Source: Clostridiaceae bacterium (GTDB lineage Bacteria; Bacillota; Clostridia; Lachnospirales; Lachnospiraceae). Taken from it: a stretch of DNA of 64,000 nt. Below, piece by piece: positions 40,866 through 49,920 of the stretch (positions within the stretch are counted from its first letter, which is position 1; every line of letters starts with the position of its first letter). Made by a program: the position numbers and the translations under genes. The DNA lies in assembly GCA_910575795.1 (NCBI GenBank), contig CAJTGE010000003.1:167695-231694 (forward strand). The letters run 5' to 3'. The notes below the pieces were generated by a model. It saw nothing but the letters and a program-made list of their open reading frames with translations. It was not told the DNA's origin and searched no databases.

Positions 40866-41354
40866 TTATTCTGCAGTATCCTGATTTTTTGTTTCAGGAT
40901 GACCTTCCGGCATGCCGGAATCATAGCCGAGAAACAGGTCCGTGGAGAGGGAGGCATCCAGATATTCGCTGCCAAGGGAGGGGCGGGAGGCTTTTCGGAA
41001 ATAAAAACAGTAATATCCGCCCGGCTTTATCTTCACCTGTTTCCCCAAAAGCAGGATGATGGCGGCTCCCTGACTGTCAGTGAGTTCTATTTTGTGATAT
41101 CTGCGCAAAGGCTGTGATGAAACGGCGGTGCAGATGCCCATGATGGTTTCATAGTCTCCACGCAGGAGCACAATCAGAAGTCCGGTACTGCGAAACAGGC
41201 AGCAGCCGAAGATGATGCCGCTTAAAATCAGTAAAAGCCGGTCATGGGAGAGGAAAAATACAATAGCAGCTATTATCAGGCTGCTAATTCCCATAAGCAG
41301 GATAAGAAAGACTTTGAGCCGGAGGGTAAAAGGGGTATTCAACCATTGTTCCAT
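40866..41354 (-). CDS. membrane protein, 162 aa
   Basis: Two transmembrane segments (VFLILLMGISSLIIAAIVFF, LLLILSGIIFGCCLF) followed by a soluble domain with AAIILLLGKQVKIKPGGYYCF. Possibly a transfer or pilus accessory protein. GAAAGGATATG precedes the ATG. Confidence 0.55.
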   Translation of the reverse strand: MEQWLNTPFTLRLKVFLILLMGISSLIIAAIVFFLSHDRLLLILSGIIFGCCLFRSTGLLIVLLRGDYETIMGICTAVSSQPLRRYHKIELTDSQGAAIILLLGKQVKIKPGGYYCFYFRKASRPSLGSEYLDASLSTDLFLGYDSGMPEGHPETKNQDTAE

Positions 41355-41360
41355 AAAATG

Positions 41361-42056
41361 TCATATCCTTTCAAAAATAATCTGCTGGCGCAGGTACAGA
41401 TTCGCAACAGCAAGGGTAACGGCCTGACTCTGTGGGGAAATCCGCATGATATAACTGATGTTGTCGCTGGTGGTATCCGGGTCATCATAGAGCCCTTCCA
41501 GTATGCTTTCTTCGGTGGGAAGGGATCGGATATCCTTTTCCATACACCGGATCAGTTCTGCCGTGGAGAGAAGGGCCTGTCTGGCAAGCACCATGACCTG
41601 CTTTTCGTTTTCAGTGCGCTGGTCCCGATAGAAAAGCTTTCTGGCAGCAGAAAACGGCACATGGTTTATCAGTGTCAGCTTCAGGAAAGACAGTACCCTG
41701 AGAAAAGCAGAACCGTCCGTAGGGACAATATACATGGAAGAGAGCAGGTCATAGAGGGCGTCATATTCCGTTTCCCCTTTCCCGCAGACCAGCAAACCCC
41801 GTATCAGCAGCCGATCTACACAGTCCTTCCAGGGTCGGTTTATGACATCTTTCTGCTCAGGCAGAGTCTTTGTATAGAGATGCCCGATTTCCTCCATACG
41901 GACAATCCGCCAGTTCAGGCAGCTCCAGATGATCATTTCCTGCATATCGACCATATATTCCTTTCCACCAAGGATGATGACTGGACAGTAGCGCCGGCAT
42001 CCGTTTGTCCTGCGTTCAAAACGGCCAACAGCAGTATAGAGTGTTTTTAGCATCAT
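41361..42056 (-). CDS. hypothetical ICE protein, 231 aa
   Basis: Helical protein (MVDMQEMIIWSCLNWRIVRM, SAFLRVLSFLKLTLINHV) ending SISYIMRISPQSQAVTLAVA. Resembles a regulatory or structural protein of the ICE; no family recognised. GGAGG in front of the ATG. Confidence 0.55.
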   Translation of the reverse strand: MMLKTLYTAVGRFERRTNGCRRYCPVIILGGKEYMVDMQEMIIWSCLNWRIVRMEEIGHLYTKTLPEQKDVINRPWKDCVDRLLIRGLLVCGKGETEYDALYDLLSSMYIVPTDGSAFLRVLSFLKLTLINHVPFSAARKLFYRDQRTENEKQVMVLARQALLSTAELIRCMEKDIRSLPTEESILEGLYDDPDTTSDNISYIMRISPQSQAVTLAVANLYLRQQIIFERI

Positions 42057-42197
42057 GAGAAATCCTCCTTTTTTATTTCCGCAGGCAACGAGAGCAGCCG
42101 CACCTGTTCGGATATTTGGTTACTGCCGCAAGAGCCAACACTCAGATGCCTGTGGTAGTGCTGGATTTGGTGGCACAAAGACTGTCTTTGGCGGCAG

Positions 42198-42776
42198 TCA
42201 TAAAAGCCCTGACAAAAATGGTGTATCTTTTCTGAGTTTTTGAGTGGCACGGGAGATCCATGCGCCTACATGGGGCGGCGGTACATGATACAGGACAGCA
42301 ATCTCAGAAACACTCATGCCTTTCAGTTTCAGCTTCAGGGCTTTAATCCCAAGCCTTGTCACGCCCCGGTATTTCTTTTCGGCGTATGCGAGAAGGTCAA
42401 GGGTTTCTATCATGCTTATCTGTATGTTAAAGTTATCCGGCGGCGTGAGCAGTTCCCCGTCAGCTAACAGTTCCCCATCTGTTCCGACAGTCAGGTAAGT
42501 AAGCCGGCGCTGTACGGAGCACATTTGCCGGCAATAGGAGAGAAGGCCATTGCGCACAATTTTTTTGGCATAGGTAGGAAACCGGGAACGTGCGGGGTCA
42601 TAGGTGGCAGCTGCGTGACAGAGCCAGATACAGCCTTCCTGATACAGATCCTCGTATCCAAACCCATAAATCGTTTCATTGACGTGAATACTTTCCGTAA
42701 TGACCCAGTAGACAAGGGACAGGTTGTTTTCCACCAGTTCCTGCTGTCTGCTGGTCAAGGGGATATTCCATCTCAT
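42198..42776 (-). CDS. sigma-70-like regulator, 192 aa
   Basis: Region 2-like ELVENNLSLVYWVITESIH, YGFGYEDLYQEGCIWLCHAA and FPTYAKKIVRNGLLSYCRQM, then a region 4-like MSVSEIAVLYHVPPPHVGAWI. So a small sigma factor, likely ICE-encoded and acting on its own operons. GGAGGCGGAC precedes the ATG. Two such genes occur in this ICE. Confidence 0.7.
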   Translation of the reverse strand: MRWNIPLTSRQQELVENNLSLVYWVITESIHVNETIYGFGYEDLYQEGCIWLCHAAATYDPARSRFPTYAKKIVRNGLLSYCRQMCSVQRRLTYLTVGTDGELLADGELLTPPDNFNIQISMIETLDLLAYAEKKYRGVTRLGIKALKLKLKGMSVSEIAVLYHVPPPHVGAWISRATQKLRKDTPFLSGLL

Positions 42777-42791
42777 AAAGTCCGCCTCCTT

Positions 42792-43208
42792 TCATGCCGC
42801 CAGCCCGCCGCCTGGTTTTACCGGCGAACGGCACAGAGAAATAACCTGTTCACACATCTGCTCTGAAAACATGCCGATATGAGCCTGGCTTTCATCAAGT
42901 CCCAGTTTTGCCTGGAGCCATACATAGACAGCCCATTTACCCATATGCCTATCCCTTTGCAGCCTTTTCAGTGCCTGATGCGCCAGAATGCGTTTATGGC
43001 GTAAACTGCGGTTTGCCATGGTTCCCATAGGTTTCCGGTCCTTCTTATGGGCGCTCACATAGGCATCACAGGCAGGCCAGCGGGAGCAGAGATACAGATA
43101 GCTTTTTCGGTCAATGGTATCCGCACCGTAGACCGTACTGGCAGGCCGGCAGATGGCCGGGGCGCCGCAGTAGGGGCATTTCAGATTATATTTTTTCGTG
43201 TTTTTCAT
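42792..43208 (-). CDS. zinc-finger protein, DUF3268-like, 138 aa
   Basis: CPYCGAPAICRPASTVYG and CSRWPACDAYVSAHKKDRKP match the zinc-finger-containing DUF3268 family, followed by RSLRHKRILAHQALKRLQ and HMGKWAVYVWLQAKLGL. Likely DNA-binding or structural. AGGTGACC upstream. Confidence 0.7.
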   Translation of the reverse strand: MKNTKKYNLKCPYCGAPAICRPASTVYGADTIDRKSYLYLCSRWPACDAYVSAHKKDRKPMGTMANRSLRHKRILAHQALKRLQRDRHMGKWAVYVWLQAKLGLDESQAHIGMFSEQMCEQVISLCRSPVKPGGGLAA

Positions 43209-43267
43209 TGGTCACCTCCGTTTCTGCCATTTGCGGCAGTTTTATTTTTTGGTTTATTTTCTGTTTT

Positions 43268-43618
43268 TCAAAAGCAGCGGCATTTATCAGAGGTCTGGCA
43301 AAGCTCCAGAAGCGGGCAGACTGTGGAAGATACTGTGTGCCACTCGATATACAGGCCGTATACAGCTTCAAAGGTCTTTTTCCATAACACGGCGCAACAT
43401 TCCTCCGGTTCGATGGACTCTCCGAAAAGCTGTCGCAGGACATTTACCGGCATAAGGATAGGAGAACCGTCCGCATCCACAGCCATCAGGTAACCTTCAC
43501 ATGGTGGAGCCTGTCCGTGGGGACAGATATCATACTCACATTTGATAAACATAGCATTATGCCAGCATCCGTGAACCGCTTTTAAAAAGGGATAAACTTT
43601 ACAATTCTGTAGATTCAA
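43268..43618 (-). CDS. hypothetical protein, 116 aa (TTG start)
   Basis: TTG start at 43618 with a weak AAGAAGAA upstream. Cys-rich (CEYDICPHGQAPPCEGYLMA) and otherwise unremarkable. Unknown. Confidence 0.5.
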   Translation of the reverse strand: MNLQNCKVYPFLKAVHGCWHNAMFIKCEYDICPHGQAPPCEGYLMAVDADGSPILMPVNVLRQLFGESIEPEECCAVLWKKTFEAVYGLYIEWHTVSSTVCPLLELCQTSDKCRCF

Positions 43619-43735
43619 TTCTTCTTACCTCTATTACTCTCTTTTTTTACCTTGAAATGGTCAATTTTGACCGAAAAAATATTAAATTTCTATAAAATTA
43701 AAATATTTCTCTCAAAAGTTCCTTCTAAAAATAAA

Positions 43736-43778
43736 AAAGGAGGGCCAGACGCATATTTCTGCGGTCTGGCCCCAAAAC
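43736..43778 (-). terminator. terminator of the pilus operon
   Basis: GGGGCCAGACCGCAG and GCGTCTGGCCC arms and TTTTTTATTTTT on the minus strand, downstream of the pilin-like gene at 43799. Confidence 0.75.
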
Positions 43779-43798
43779 TTTTATTCAGTTGTATTGTT

Positions 43799-44020
43799 TT
43801 ATCTGAACAGCCCCTCGATCTCCCGCGTAATCCTGGGAATGACAGTATCGTTGAAGATCAGTGTCAGTGCTGCCAGCAGCAGTGCGCCCAGCACCACGGC
43901 AATGATGATCTTTACGGCATCCGAGATGTAGAAATCTCCACGCTGGTTGACGACTGCCATCCGGGCACGGTTAATGAAATGGTTTGCTTTGTTACAAATA
44001 CGATTTGCGAATTTTCTCAT
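43799..44020 (-). CDS. DUF6133 / Flp-type pilin-like protein, 73 aa
   Basis: Basic leader (NHFINRARMAVVNQR) ending in GDFYISD, then a single hydrophobic helix (AVKIIIAVVLGALLLAALT) and a short tail. This matches the type IVb/Flp pilin shape and the DUF6133 family. It is the last gene of the Tad-like operon. The usual Glu at +5 after the cleavage Gly is absent; Asp residues take nearby places. Confidence 0.7.
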   Translation of the reverse strand: MRKFANRICNKANHFINRARMAVVNQRGDFYISDAVKIIIAVVLGALLLAALTLIFNDTVIPRITREIEGLFR

Positions 44021-44071
44021 GAAAACCTCCTGTTTAAAATAATGTTCGGTTATAGGGATGCACGGCTGCTG

Positions 44072-44221
44072 TTAAGGCCGCCGAATGTGCCTGTTCCGCC
44101 TGTCCTTTTTGCTTTTCGGTCTGTCCGGATAAGGAGCAGGCTTCTGCCGGATCAGCCGCTGAAACCGTTGTTTTTCTGCCTCTGCCAGTGACGGCAGGGT
44201 ATGTTTTCTGTGTTTGTTCAT
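44072..44221 (-). CDS. small basic protein, 49 aa
   Basis: CAGGAGTTACT then ATG at 44221: MNKHRKHTLPSLAEAEKQRF..., very basic, ending RNRHIRRP. It overlaps a longer frame in another register that has no ribosome site, so this one is preferred. Unknown. Confidence 0.5.
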   Translation of the reverse strand: MNKHRKHTLPSLAEAEKQRFQRLIRQKPAPYPDRPKSKKDRRNRHIRRP

Positions 44222-44379
44222 AGTAACTCCTGTCTGTATTCCGCCTGCTGCGGCAGGACGGGTTCTTGCTGTCTTCTGACTGCTGCGGGATGCTAAGAAA
44301 AGCCGCTGGGATACAAGTTACCGCCTCCTTTTCAATAGAATCGCTATGTAAAGAGCCTGTGGCAAAAAATGTCCGGCCT

Positions 44380-45258
44380 TTATCCAAAGAATGCGCCAAG
44401 GGAACTTAAAACTTCTGTACAAAGAACTACCAGGTAGATAATCATAATGCAGATCAGCATCATCATGGAGTAGCGCTGGATCTTTTTAGGCCGTTTGGCA
44501 GCTTCTTTTTTCAGGTTGTTCTGCTCAATCTGGCGCATATCAAAGCAGATCATCTTGAAGTACATCCGCTGGTCATCCCCACGCAGGACACCTACCAGCC
44601 CCCGCACCACATCGGAGAGCATGGGGCTTCCGATACGGGTCTCAAAGCGGATGAGGGCGTTCTCGTAGTTGCCTGTCTTCATGTCTGCTATGGTCTGGTC
44701 GAGTTCAGCGGCGAAGTCCCTGCCGGCCACCCTGCGGTAGGAGGTAAGGATCTTCAGCACATCCCGGTCATTCTCCAGGTTCTGCCCGATGGTCAGGGCA
44801 AAGCGGGGGATCTCCGCTTCTATGAGCTTGCGCCGTTTTTTTACAAAATCGAAAGCCGCATAGTAGGTAGAGAACCACAGCGCCACGGCAGTTCCGATAA
44901 GGACCGGCACAAAGAGCGGCATCAGAAATGTCATGGGGAGCGCACAAAAACCAACGGCTCCTGCTGTCACCCAGGCCCGGGCGGTATATACCTCCGGGGT
45001 CAGTTCCAGCCCGGCAATGGTAAGCGCCGCCTGCAGCTTGTTCCGTTTCAGCCGGTCCAGCCGCAGGTAAGGGGCGAACAGCTTTGCAACCTTTGTGAGA
45101 TATACATCCAAAAGCTGCTCATTCTTTGTACCCCGCTGCTTTTTCGCCAGCATCATCATTTTGGATGTCCTGCTGGTGGGAATGTCCGCAAAGGCTGTGG
45201 ACAGGTTGTAAACAGCAAATGCGAAAAAAATAATGGAAATCAGTGCTAATAATGTCAT
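44380..45258 (-). CDS. TadC-like type II/IV pilus membrane protein
   Basis: 292 residues. Two N-terminal membrane segments, then FVPVLIGTAVALWFSTYYAA, the cytoplasmic GspF/TadC domain (EIPRFALTIGQNLENDRDVL, NYENALIRFETRIGSPML) and C-terminal MMMLICIMIIYLVVLC. Together with the next gene it forms the platform of the Tad-type pilus. Its start overlaps the next gene's stop by 4 bases. Confidence 0.8.
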   Translation of the reverse strand: MTLLALISIIFFAFAVYNLSTAFADIPTSRTSKMMMLAKKQRGTKNEQLLDVYLTKVAKLFAPYLRLDRLKRNKLQAALTIAGLELTPEVYTARAWVTAGAVGFCALPMTFLMPLFVPVLIGTAVALWFSTYYAAFDFVKKRRKLIEAEIPRFALTIGQNLENDRDVLKILTSYRRVAGRDFAAELDQTIADMKTGNYENALIRFETRIGSPMLSDVVRGLVGVLRGDDQRMYFKMICFDMRQIEQNNLKKEAAKRPKKIQRYSMMMLICIMIIYLVVLCTEVLSSLGAFFG

Positions 45259-46187
45259 GTTCCGTCACCTCCGTATTCAATGGGCTTGCTCAGCTTCATG
45301 ATCTGCGTGAAGGCAAACAGGATGATGGCCGCACAGATGGCCAGGGCAATCTTTCCCGGTGTGGTGTATATTAAGGTATGAAACCAGTCTTTGTTCAGGA
45401 AATACAGCAGGGGCACGTTGGCAATCACCAGAAGCATCATGGTAATGGCTTCCCGTCTGGGACCCTGCATCATGGCTTCCAGTTCCGACTGCACCACACG
45501 GACATCGGAGAATTTCTGCACAATGGTAGGCAGTGTGTTCTTCATGGAGCGGTCCGACTGGCACTGGATCAGGATATTTGCCCATTCATGGAAGACCCGG
45601 TTGGGGATCTTCATCTTCAGGGAGTTAATGGCGCTGGTCATGTTGGCGTTGATCAGTTCGCTCTCATATACGAACGCCTCAAAATTGGCTTTAATAGGTT
45701 CATTGATGTAGGGCAGGTTCTCCCTTACGGAGCGCAGCAGGTCTTCCGTCCGCAGATAGGAAGTGGTGACGATGGAGATGGCCGTCTCCAGTTCCTCGTT
45801 CAGATGTTTCTTATAGCTGGCCGCCGTACTGCGCAGATACCATATGGGCAGCAGGGAAAAGCCCAGACCCAAAATAGGAACCAGGTACACGTTGCCTATC
45901 AGCAGTGCCAGCACCGCCCCGACCGCGAAAAGGATCAGGGTCAGACGGGTGACTGCCTCATAACGGTCAGCCCGCCCGGTGTCCTTTAAGATCTGTTTGA
46001 TCTCATAGTCCTGGTTGAAAAATCCCCTGGCCGGCGTTCCCATGAGCACGTTCAGCTCATCCGAGAGGGTGGCGGTCTTTCTTCCGGTATTAAAGATAAC
46101 ATCCGTAAAATCCTGCGGGCGTACCTGAAAGAGGGCCAGAAGCCCGGCGCTCAGCAGGGTAAAACAGATAAGATAGATCCAGTGCAA
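45255..46187 (-). CDS. TadB-like pilus membrane protein (TTG start)
   Basis: 310 residues; TTG at 46187 after GGAGGTGTGATCA. N-terminal membrane segment, then VLALLIGNVYLVPILGLGFS, the TadB cytoplasmic domain (LNEELETAISIVTTSYLRTE, MTSAINSLKMKIPNRVFHEW), then IYTTPGKIALAICAAIILFA. Partner of the TadC-like protein. Confidence 0.8.
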   Translation of the reverse strand: MHWIYLICFTLLSAGLLALFQVRPQDFTDVIFNTGRKTATLSDELNVLMGTPARGFFNQDYEIKQILKDTGRADRYEAVTRLTLILFAVGAVLALLIGNVYLVPILGLGFSLLPIWYLRSTAASYKKHLNEELETAISIVTTSYLRTEDLLRSVRENLPYINEPIKANFEAFVYESELINANMTSAINSLKMKIPNRVFHEWANILIQCQSDRSMKNTLPTIVQKFSDVRVVQSELEAMMQGPRREAITMMLLVIANVPLLYFLNKDWFHTLIYTTPGKIALAICAAIILFAFTQIMKLSKPIEYGGDGT

Positions 46188-46190
46188 TGA

Positions 46191-47603
46191 TCACACCTCC
46201 TTTCCTGGCGGCTGTTTTCCGGAAGCCCCTTTACGGGAAGGGGCGCTGTCTAAAAATTCCAGCAGCTCCTTGTGGGAGATTCCATTGTCCAGCAGCCGTT
46301 TTTTCAGTGTTTCGGACATGGCCCCCATCTTGCGGTGGCGGCCTATCACATGGGCGACCCCATGTTCATCGGTCACGTTGTCCACTACTTCATATTTATA
46401 AAGGGAACGGTACATCAGCTTCCCGTCCAGGTAGTCCTCCCCTTCAATGATCTCCATGATCTTCCGGGAACGGTCCTCCAGCTGTTTGGTAAATACCACC
46501 ACAGGATATGCCTCCACCATGATCTGCATCAGGATGGAATCGTCCATGTTGTATTTCCGTTTGGCAAGGGTCATCATACGCCGGTAGGTACTGTCACAGG
46601 AGTTGGAGTGGATAGTGGTCACTACGGTATGCCCGGTCCGGGAACTTTCCGCAGCCGACAGGCTTTCAGCGGCAGAACGCATCTCGCCTACGCCGATCAC
46701 ATCCGGGTGTTTCCGCAGCACACGCTCCAGAAGGAAGTCCTGGTTGATGTTCATGGACGGGTTCTCATGGGGCCTTGTGAGCAGGTGGACCACAGAATTT
46801 AAAATGTTCCCTTCTTCATCTCGTTTCACCAGGTCAAATTCCCGGCTGCCTTCCTCTATGGTGATAAGGCGGCGGTTGTTGGGCACATTGGATAAGAGCC
46901 ATGCCATGATGGTCGTCTTCCCGGAACCGGTGGAGCCGGCGATGCAGACGGACACTCCGTAGCGGATGCAGGCGGTCAGGAAATGGAGCATTTCCGGTGT
47001 GGCGCTCCCGGAGTCCAGAAGCTTTTCCTCGGACACCGTATTCTGGTTGACGATACGGATGGAGGCATTGATCCCCACTTCCGTATCTACGATAGGGGTT
47101 TTATCCACAGAGATACGGATATTTTTGTCAAGAAAGCCGATGACCGAAGGCATGGTGTCGTCAATGACCATGCCGCAGGCGTTCAGCATACGCCGCACCA
47201 CATCGATTGCGTGCTGGGGGGAGGAAAACCGGTCGGGGATCTTGATGCTGCGCCCGCTGCTCATAATGACCTCGATATCGTTATAGGCATTGATGTTGAC
47301 CTCCTCCACTCCCGGCTGGTAGATCCATTTCTTCAGGAAGGAATAGCCTGCCATATCCTCATAAAGCCTGGCGCACAGCTGCTCGGTGGTGAGGCCCCTG
47401 ATGGCATATTTCCTCTTCACCAGATACTGCACCATCAGTTCTTTTAACACGGTGACGGCACGTTCCGAATCATTTTCCCCGGCTCCGGCTATGGTGGAGG
47501 CATGGTTTTCAGAAAAGTAGCGCTGCACATCCTCCAGCACCTGCTCATAGGTCAGGGCGCCGTTTTCTGTGGGCGCAAAGAAAATATCATTTAAGTTATT
47601 CAT
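46191..47603 (-). CDS. CpaF/TadA-type pilus assembly ATPase
   Basis: 470 residues from ATG 47603 (GGGAGGCAGACAGCG upstream). FVCLERNINAYNDIE-type region EEVNINAYNDIEVIMSSG, Walker A IAGSTGSGKTTIMAWLL, then TIEEGSREFDL, HENPSMNINQDFLLERVLRK and GVGEMRSAAE with the Walker B and His box. Powers assembly of the Tad-type pilus. The gene lies between the TadB-like and TadZ-like genes in the usual order. Confidence 0.88.
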   Translation of the reverse strand: MNNLNDIFFAPTENGALTYEQVLEDVQRYFSENHASTIAGAGENDSERAVTVLKELMVQYLVKRKYAIRGLTTEQLCARLYEDMAGYSFLKKWIYQPGVEEVNINAYNDIEVIMSSGRSIKIPDRFSSPQHAIDVVRRMLNACGMVIDDTMPSVIGFLDKNIRISVDKTPIVDTEVGINASIRIVNQNTVSEEKLLDSGSATPEMLHFLTACIRYGVSVCIAGSTGSGKTTIMAWLLSNVPNNRRLITIEEGSREFDLVKRDEEGNILNSVVHLLTRPHENPSMNINQDFLLERVLRKHPDVIGVGEMRSAAESLSAAESSRTGHTVVTTIHSNSCDSTYRRMMTLAKRKYNMDDSILMQIMVEAYPVVVFTKQLEDRSRKIMEIIEGEDYLDGKLMYRSLYKYEVVDNVTDEHGVAHVIGRHRKMGAMSETLKKRLLDNGISHKELLEFLDSAPSRKGASGKQPPGKEV

Positions 47604-48462
47604 CGCTGTCTGCCTCCCCGTACCCGTCTTCGTCATCTTCATACGGCTCCTGCCCATATTCCGCCTCTCCGTATTCACTGTCTTCGTATTCCGCCTCATA
47701 GGCTTCCTCTTCCTGCCGCTCGGCAAGCTCCATCTTCTCCAGGGCATCCAGGATCTTGTTTAAGGAAGCGGTATATTTGGAGTTGCAGTATTTGATGGCC
47801 CGGAACATGCCCCCTTCGGTGGCGCAGCGGTCGATCTCCTTCCCGTAGGGCAGGAGGCCGTCAAAGCCGCCGATGATATAGCCCATCTCGTCAAACGCAT
47901 GGAAAGGGCGGGCCATGCCCGCAAAAGTCATGTGCTCATGGTAGTGGAAACGCCCGTCTGCCAGAAGGGGCTGGTGTGCCTTCAGGTAATTGATGCCTTT
48001 CAGGTCCGGTGTCACGATACGCACTACCAGATCCCCTGATTCAATGGCGGCAGGCGTGAAAACGTTGGTCATGGCAGAGCCGCAGTCCAGGATGACATAA
48101 TCCACCAGCTTTTTTGCGGATGAAATGAGCTGCAGGGCCATCTGGTAGTCCGCTTCCGGATAGCTTAACGGGTTCTCCCCGGCGCAGTATCCCATAAGGC
48201 CGATATAGGGGTAATTCTTCAGCACTGTCACATGGCCGGCCACCAGGGAAGTGTCGATCTCCACACTGGTCAGGACCTGTCCGATGGAGACAGCGGTAGT
48301 GGTGATCTGTTCCGGGAGCCATACCGGGAGCATGGGGATGCCGGGCTCCCCGCTGATGATGATGGCCTTGCGTTTGTCACGGGTCAGCGCCTTGGCAAGG
48401 ATGCAGCAGAACATGGATTTGCCGCTGCCGGGGCTGCCCCAGACCGTGATTGTTTTGGACAT
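47596..48462 (-). CDS. CpaE/TadZ-like ATPase
   Basis: 288 residues. Deviant Walker A near the start (TVWGSPGSGKSMFCCILA), then GYCAGENPLSYPEADYQMAL, VDYVILDCGSAMTNVFT and a strongly acidic C-terminal tail (YEAEYEDSEYGEAEYGQEPY). ParA/MinD-type fold as in CpaE/TadZ, which positions the pilus machine. GGAGGAATGG precedes the ATG. Confidence 0.8.
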   Translation of the reverse strand: MSKTITVWGSPGSGKSMFCCILAKALTRDKRKAIIISGEPGIPMLPVWLPEQITTTAVSIGQVLTSVEIDTSLVAGHVTVLKNYPYIGLMGYCAGENPLSYPEADYQMALQLISSAKKLVDYVILDCGSAMTNVFTPAAIESGDLVVRIVTPDLKGINYLKAHQPLLADGRFHYHEHMTFAGMARPFHAFDEMGYIIGGFDGLLPYGKEIDRCATEGGMFRAIKYCNSKYTASLNKILDALEKMELAERQEEEAYEAEYEDSEYGEAEYGQEPYEDDEDGYGEADSDE

Positions 48463-48490
48463 GGAAACCATTCCTCCTTTCTGCCTGTGG

Positions 48491-49363
48491 TCAGGTCTTG
48501 TTTTCTTCTTTGTTTCCGGTTTCTTCTGTGGACTCTTTTTCTTCCGCAGAGGCGGGTTCTTCTACGGTTTCCCCCGCATTGTCTGTTTCCGGATTTTCTG
48601 TTTCCCCCTCCCCGGCCATTTCTTCTGTTTCTTCATCCGAAGGCTCCGGGAAGTAGATCTCCTGCAGGATCATATCCTGTTGTGCCAGAAGTTCCTCCGC
48701 CAGTTTCTCATTGTTCCGGGAGATCAGGGCCACATGGGCCACCCCGTCATTTTCCAGGGAAGTGATGACCCGTGCCTGTTCCGGGCTTGCCAGCACTGTT
48801 ATGGTGGCGGACTGCTGTTTCTCTTCATCCTCCGCCGGCTCCTTTGTGTTGTCCACGTTGACGCCTTTGGCATCCGTGACGGAAAGCACCTGGACAAAAC
48901 GCAGCTCCGGGACCTCCTCCGCCACATCCAGAAAATGGTAGACCCGGATGATGTCATTCGGCTGCAGCTTGTCGGACAGGCCGGAGGCGAGAGTCTTTAC
49001 AGTAAGGGAGATGGCTACCTTCCCGGAGGGGATGCTGTTTAAGGCCACATCCGACGATACCGGGACGGCGCTGATCTTGGAGGTCAGGATATAATCGCCC
49101 TGGGATAAGTCCGCCGTGGCATAAAGCCCTTTTACATCATCAAGAGAGCGGGCAATATTCGGGGGAAGGTTGTAGCTCCCGACTTCCACGGTCTCCGTAT
49201 TGTCTGCCGAGAGCTGTTCTCCTTTCAGCACGGGTTTTGTGATACGGACAATCTCCGTCTTGCCGTTGGTCTGCTTTGCGATGGTAGGCAGGGCGACAAA
49301 GGCGATCACGGCCGCCAGCAGGATACTGAGCAGGCCAAAGATAAAGCGGTTATTCAGTTTCAT
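48491..49363 (-). CDS. CpaB/RcpC-like SAF-domain protein
   Basis: 290 residues from ATG 49363. Membrane anchor FGLLSILLAAVIAFVALPTI, then a SAF-type KPVLKGEQLSADNTETVEVG, LSQGDYILTSKISAVPV and a Glu-rich, low-complexity C-terminus (EETEEMAGEGETENPETDN). CpaB-like proteins sit at the cell surface of Tad systems. No secretin gene accompanies it, as expected for a monoderm. Confidence 0.78.
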   Translation of the reverse strand: MKLNNRFIFGLLSILLAAVIAFVALPTIAKQTNGKTEIVRITKPVLKGEQLSADNTETVEVGSYNLPPNIARSLDDVKGLYATADLSQGDYILTSKISAVPVSSDVALNSIPSGKVAISLTVKTLASGLSDKLQPNDIIRVYHFLDVAEEVPELRFVQVLSVTDAKGVNVDNTKEPAEDEEKQQSATITVLASPEQARVITSLENDGVAHVALISRNNEKLAEELLAQQDMILQEIYFPEPSDEETEEMAGEGETENPETDNAGETVEEPASAEEKESTEETGNKEENKT

Positions 49364-49428
49364 GGTTATTTTCACTCCTATTCTGTATGTGTGGACAGCC
49401 TGCTGCCGTCCATGTAAGAGGCGCACGG

Positions 49429-49920
49429 TTAAAAAAACGCCGCCAGGGTAACAGCCAGACTCCCGGCCATCAGGAACGGCACGAAGGGGAGGGAGAACCG
49501 CCCCTCTTTCCGCTTACGTCCTGCTGCCAGGGAAATACAGGCGGCAAGGCCGGAAGCAATGAGAAGGATGGCCAGCATACGGGAAGGGCCATAGATAAAA
49601 CCCATCACTCCTGCCAGCTTGATATCCCCACCCCCGATCCCCGCGCCTTCTTTTGATATCATTGCGGCAGAAAGTAAGACCAGAAAGCCGGCTGCTGCCC
49701 CGGTAAAAGAGAAAAGGAACAAAGGAAGCAGGAGGGCAGTCCCCAAAAGCCTGGTGCGGACCAGAGGCGCCATAAGCGCAAAGGGGAGGAAGAGCAGGAG
49801 TGCCCGGTCAGGCACACGCCTCTTTCTCAGGTCATATGCGGCAAATCCAGCGATGCACGCAAAGGCCAGCAGTTCGTAAAGGAAAAGAATCCGGTCATTC
49901 ACGGTTGGTGTACCAGTCAT
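49429..49920 (-). CDS. A24-family prepilin peptidase (TadV-like)
   Basis: 163 residues. Aspartate 1 in AAYDLRKRRVPDRAL, Asp 2 in the GGGD motif of EGAGIGGGDIKLAGVMGFI, with at least five hydrophobic helices. Aspartic protease that should process the pilin-like leaders at Gly-Asp. It overlaps the end of the secreted-protein gene by 26 bases, so translational coupling is likely; no clear ribosome site. Confidence 0.8.
   Translation of the reverse strand: MTGTPTVNDRILFLYELLAFACIAGFAAYDLRKRRVPDRALLLFLPFALMAPLVRTRLLGTALLLPLFLFSFTGAAAGFLVLLSAAMISKEGAGIGGGDIKLAGVMGFIYGPSRMLAILLIASGLAACISLAAGRKRKEGRFSLPFVPFLMAGSLAVTLAAFF

Noticed and set aside
42053..42250. 65-residue frame after the sigma-like gene
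   Set aside because: It overlaps the sigma-like gene, has no ribosome site and no pattern.
44034..44399. 121-residue minus-strand frame in the pilus operon
   Set aside because: It lacks a ribosome site and overlaps a 49-residue frame with a good one in another register.
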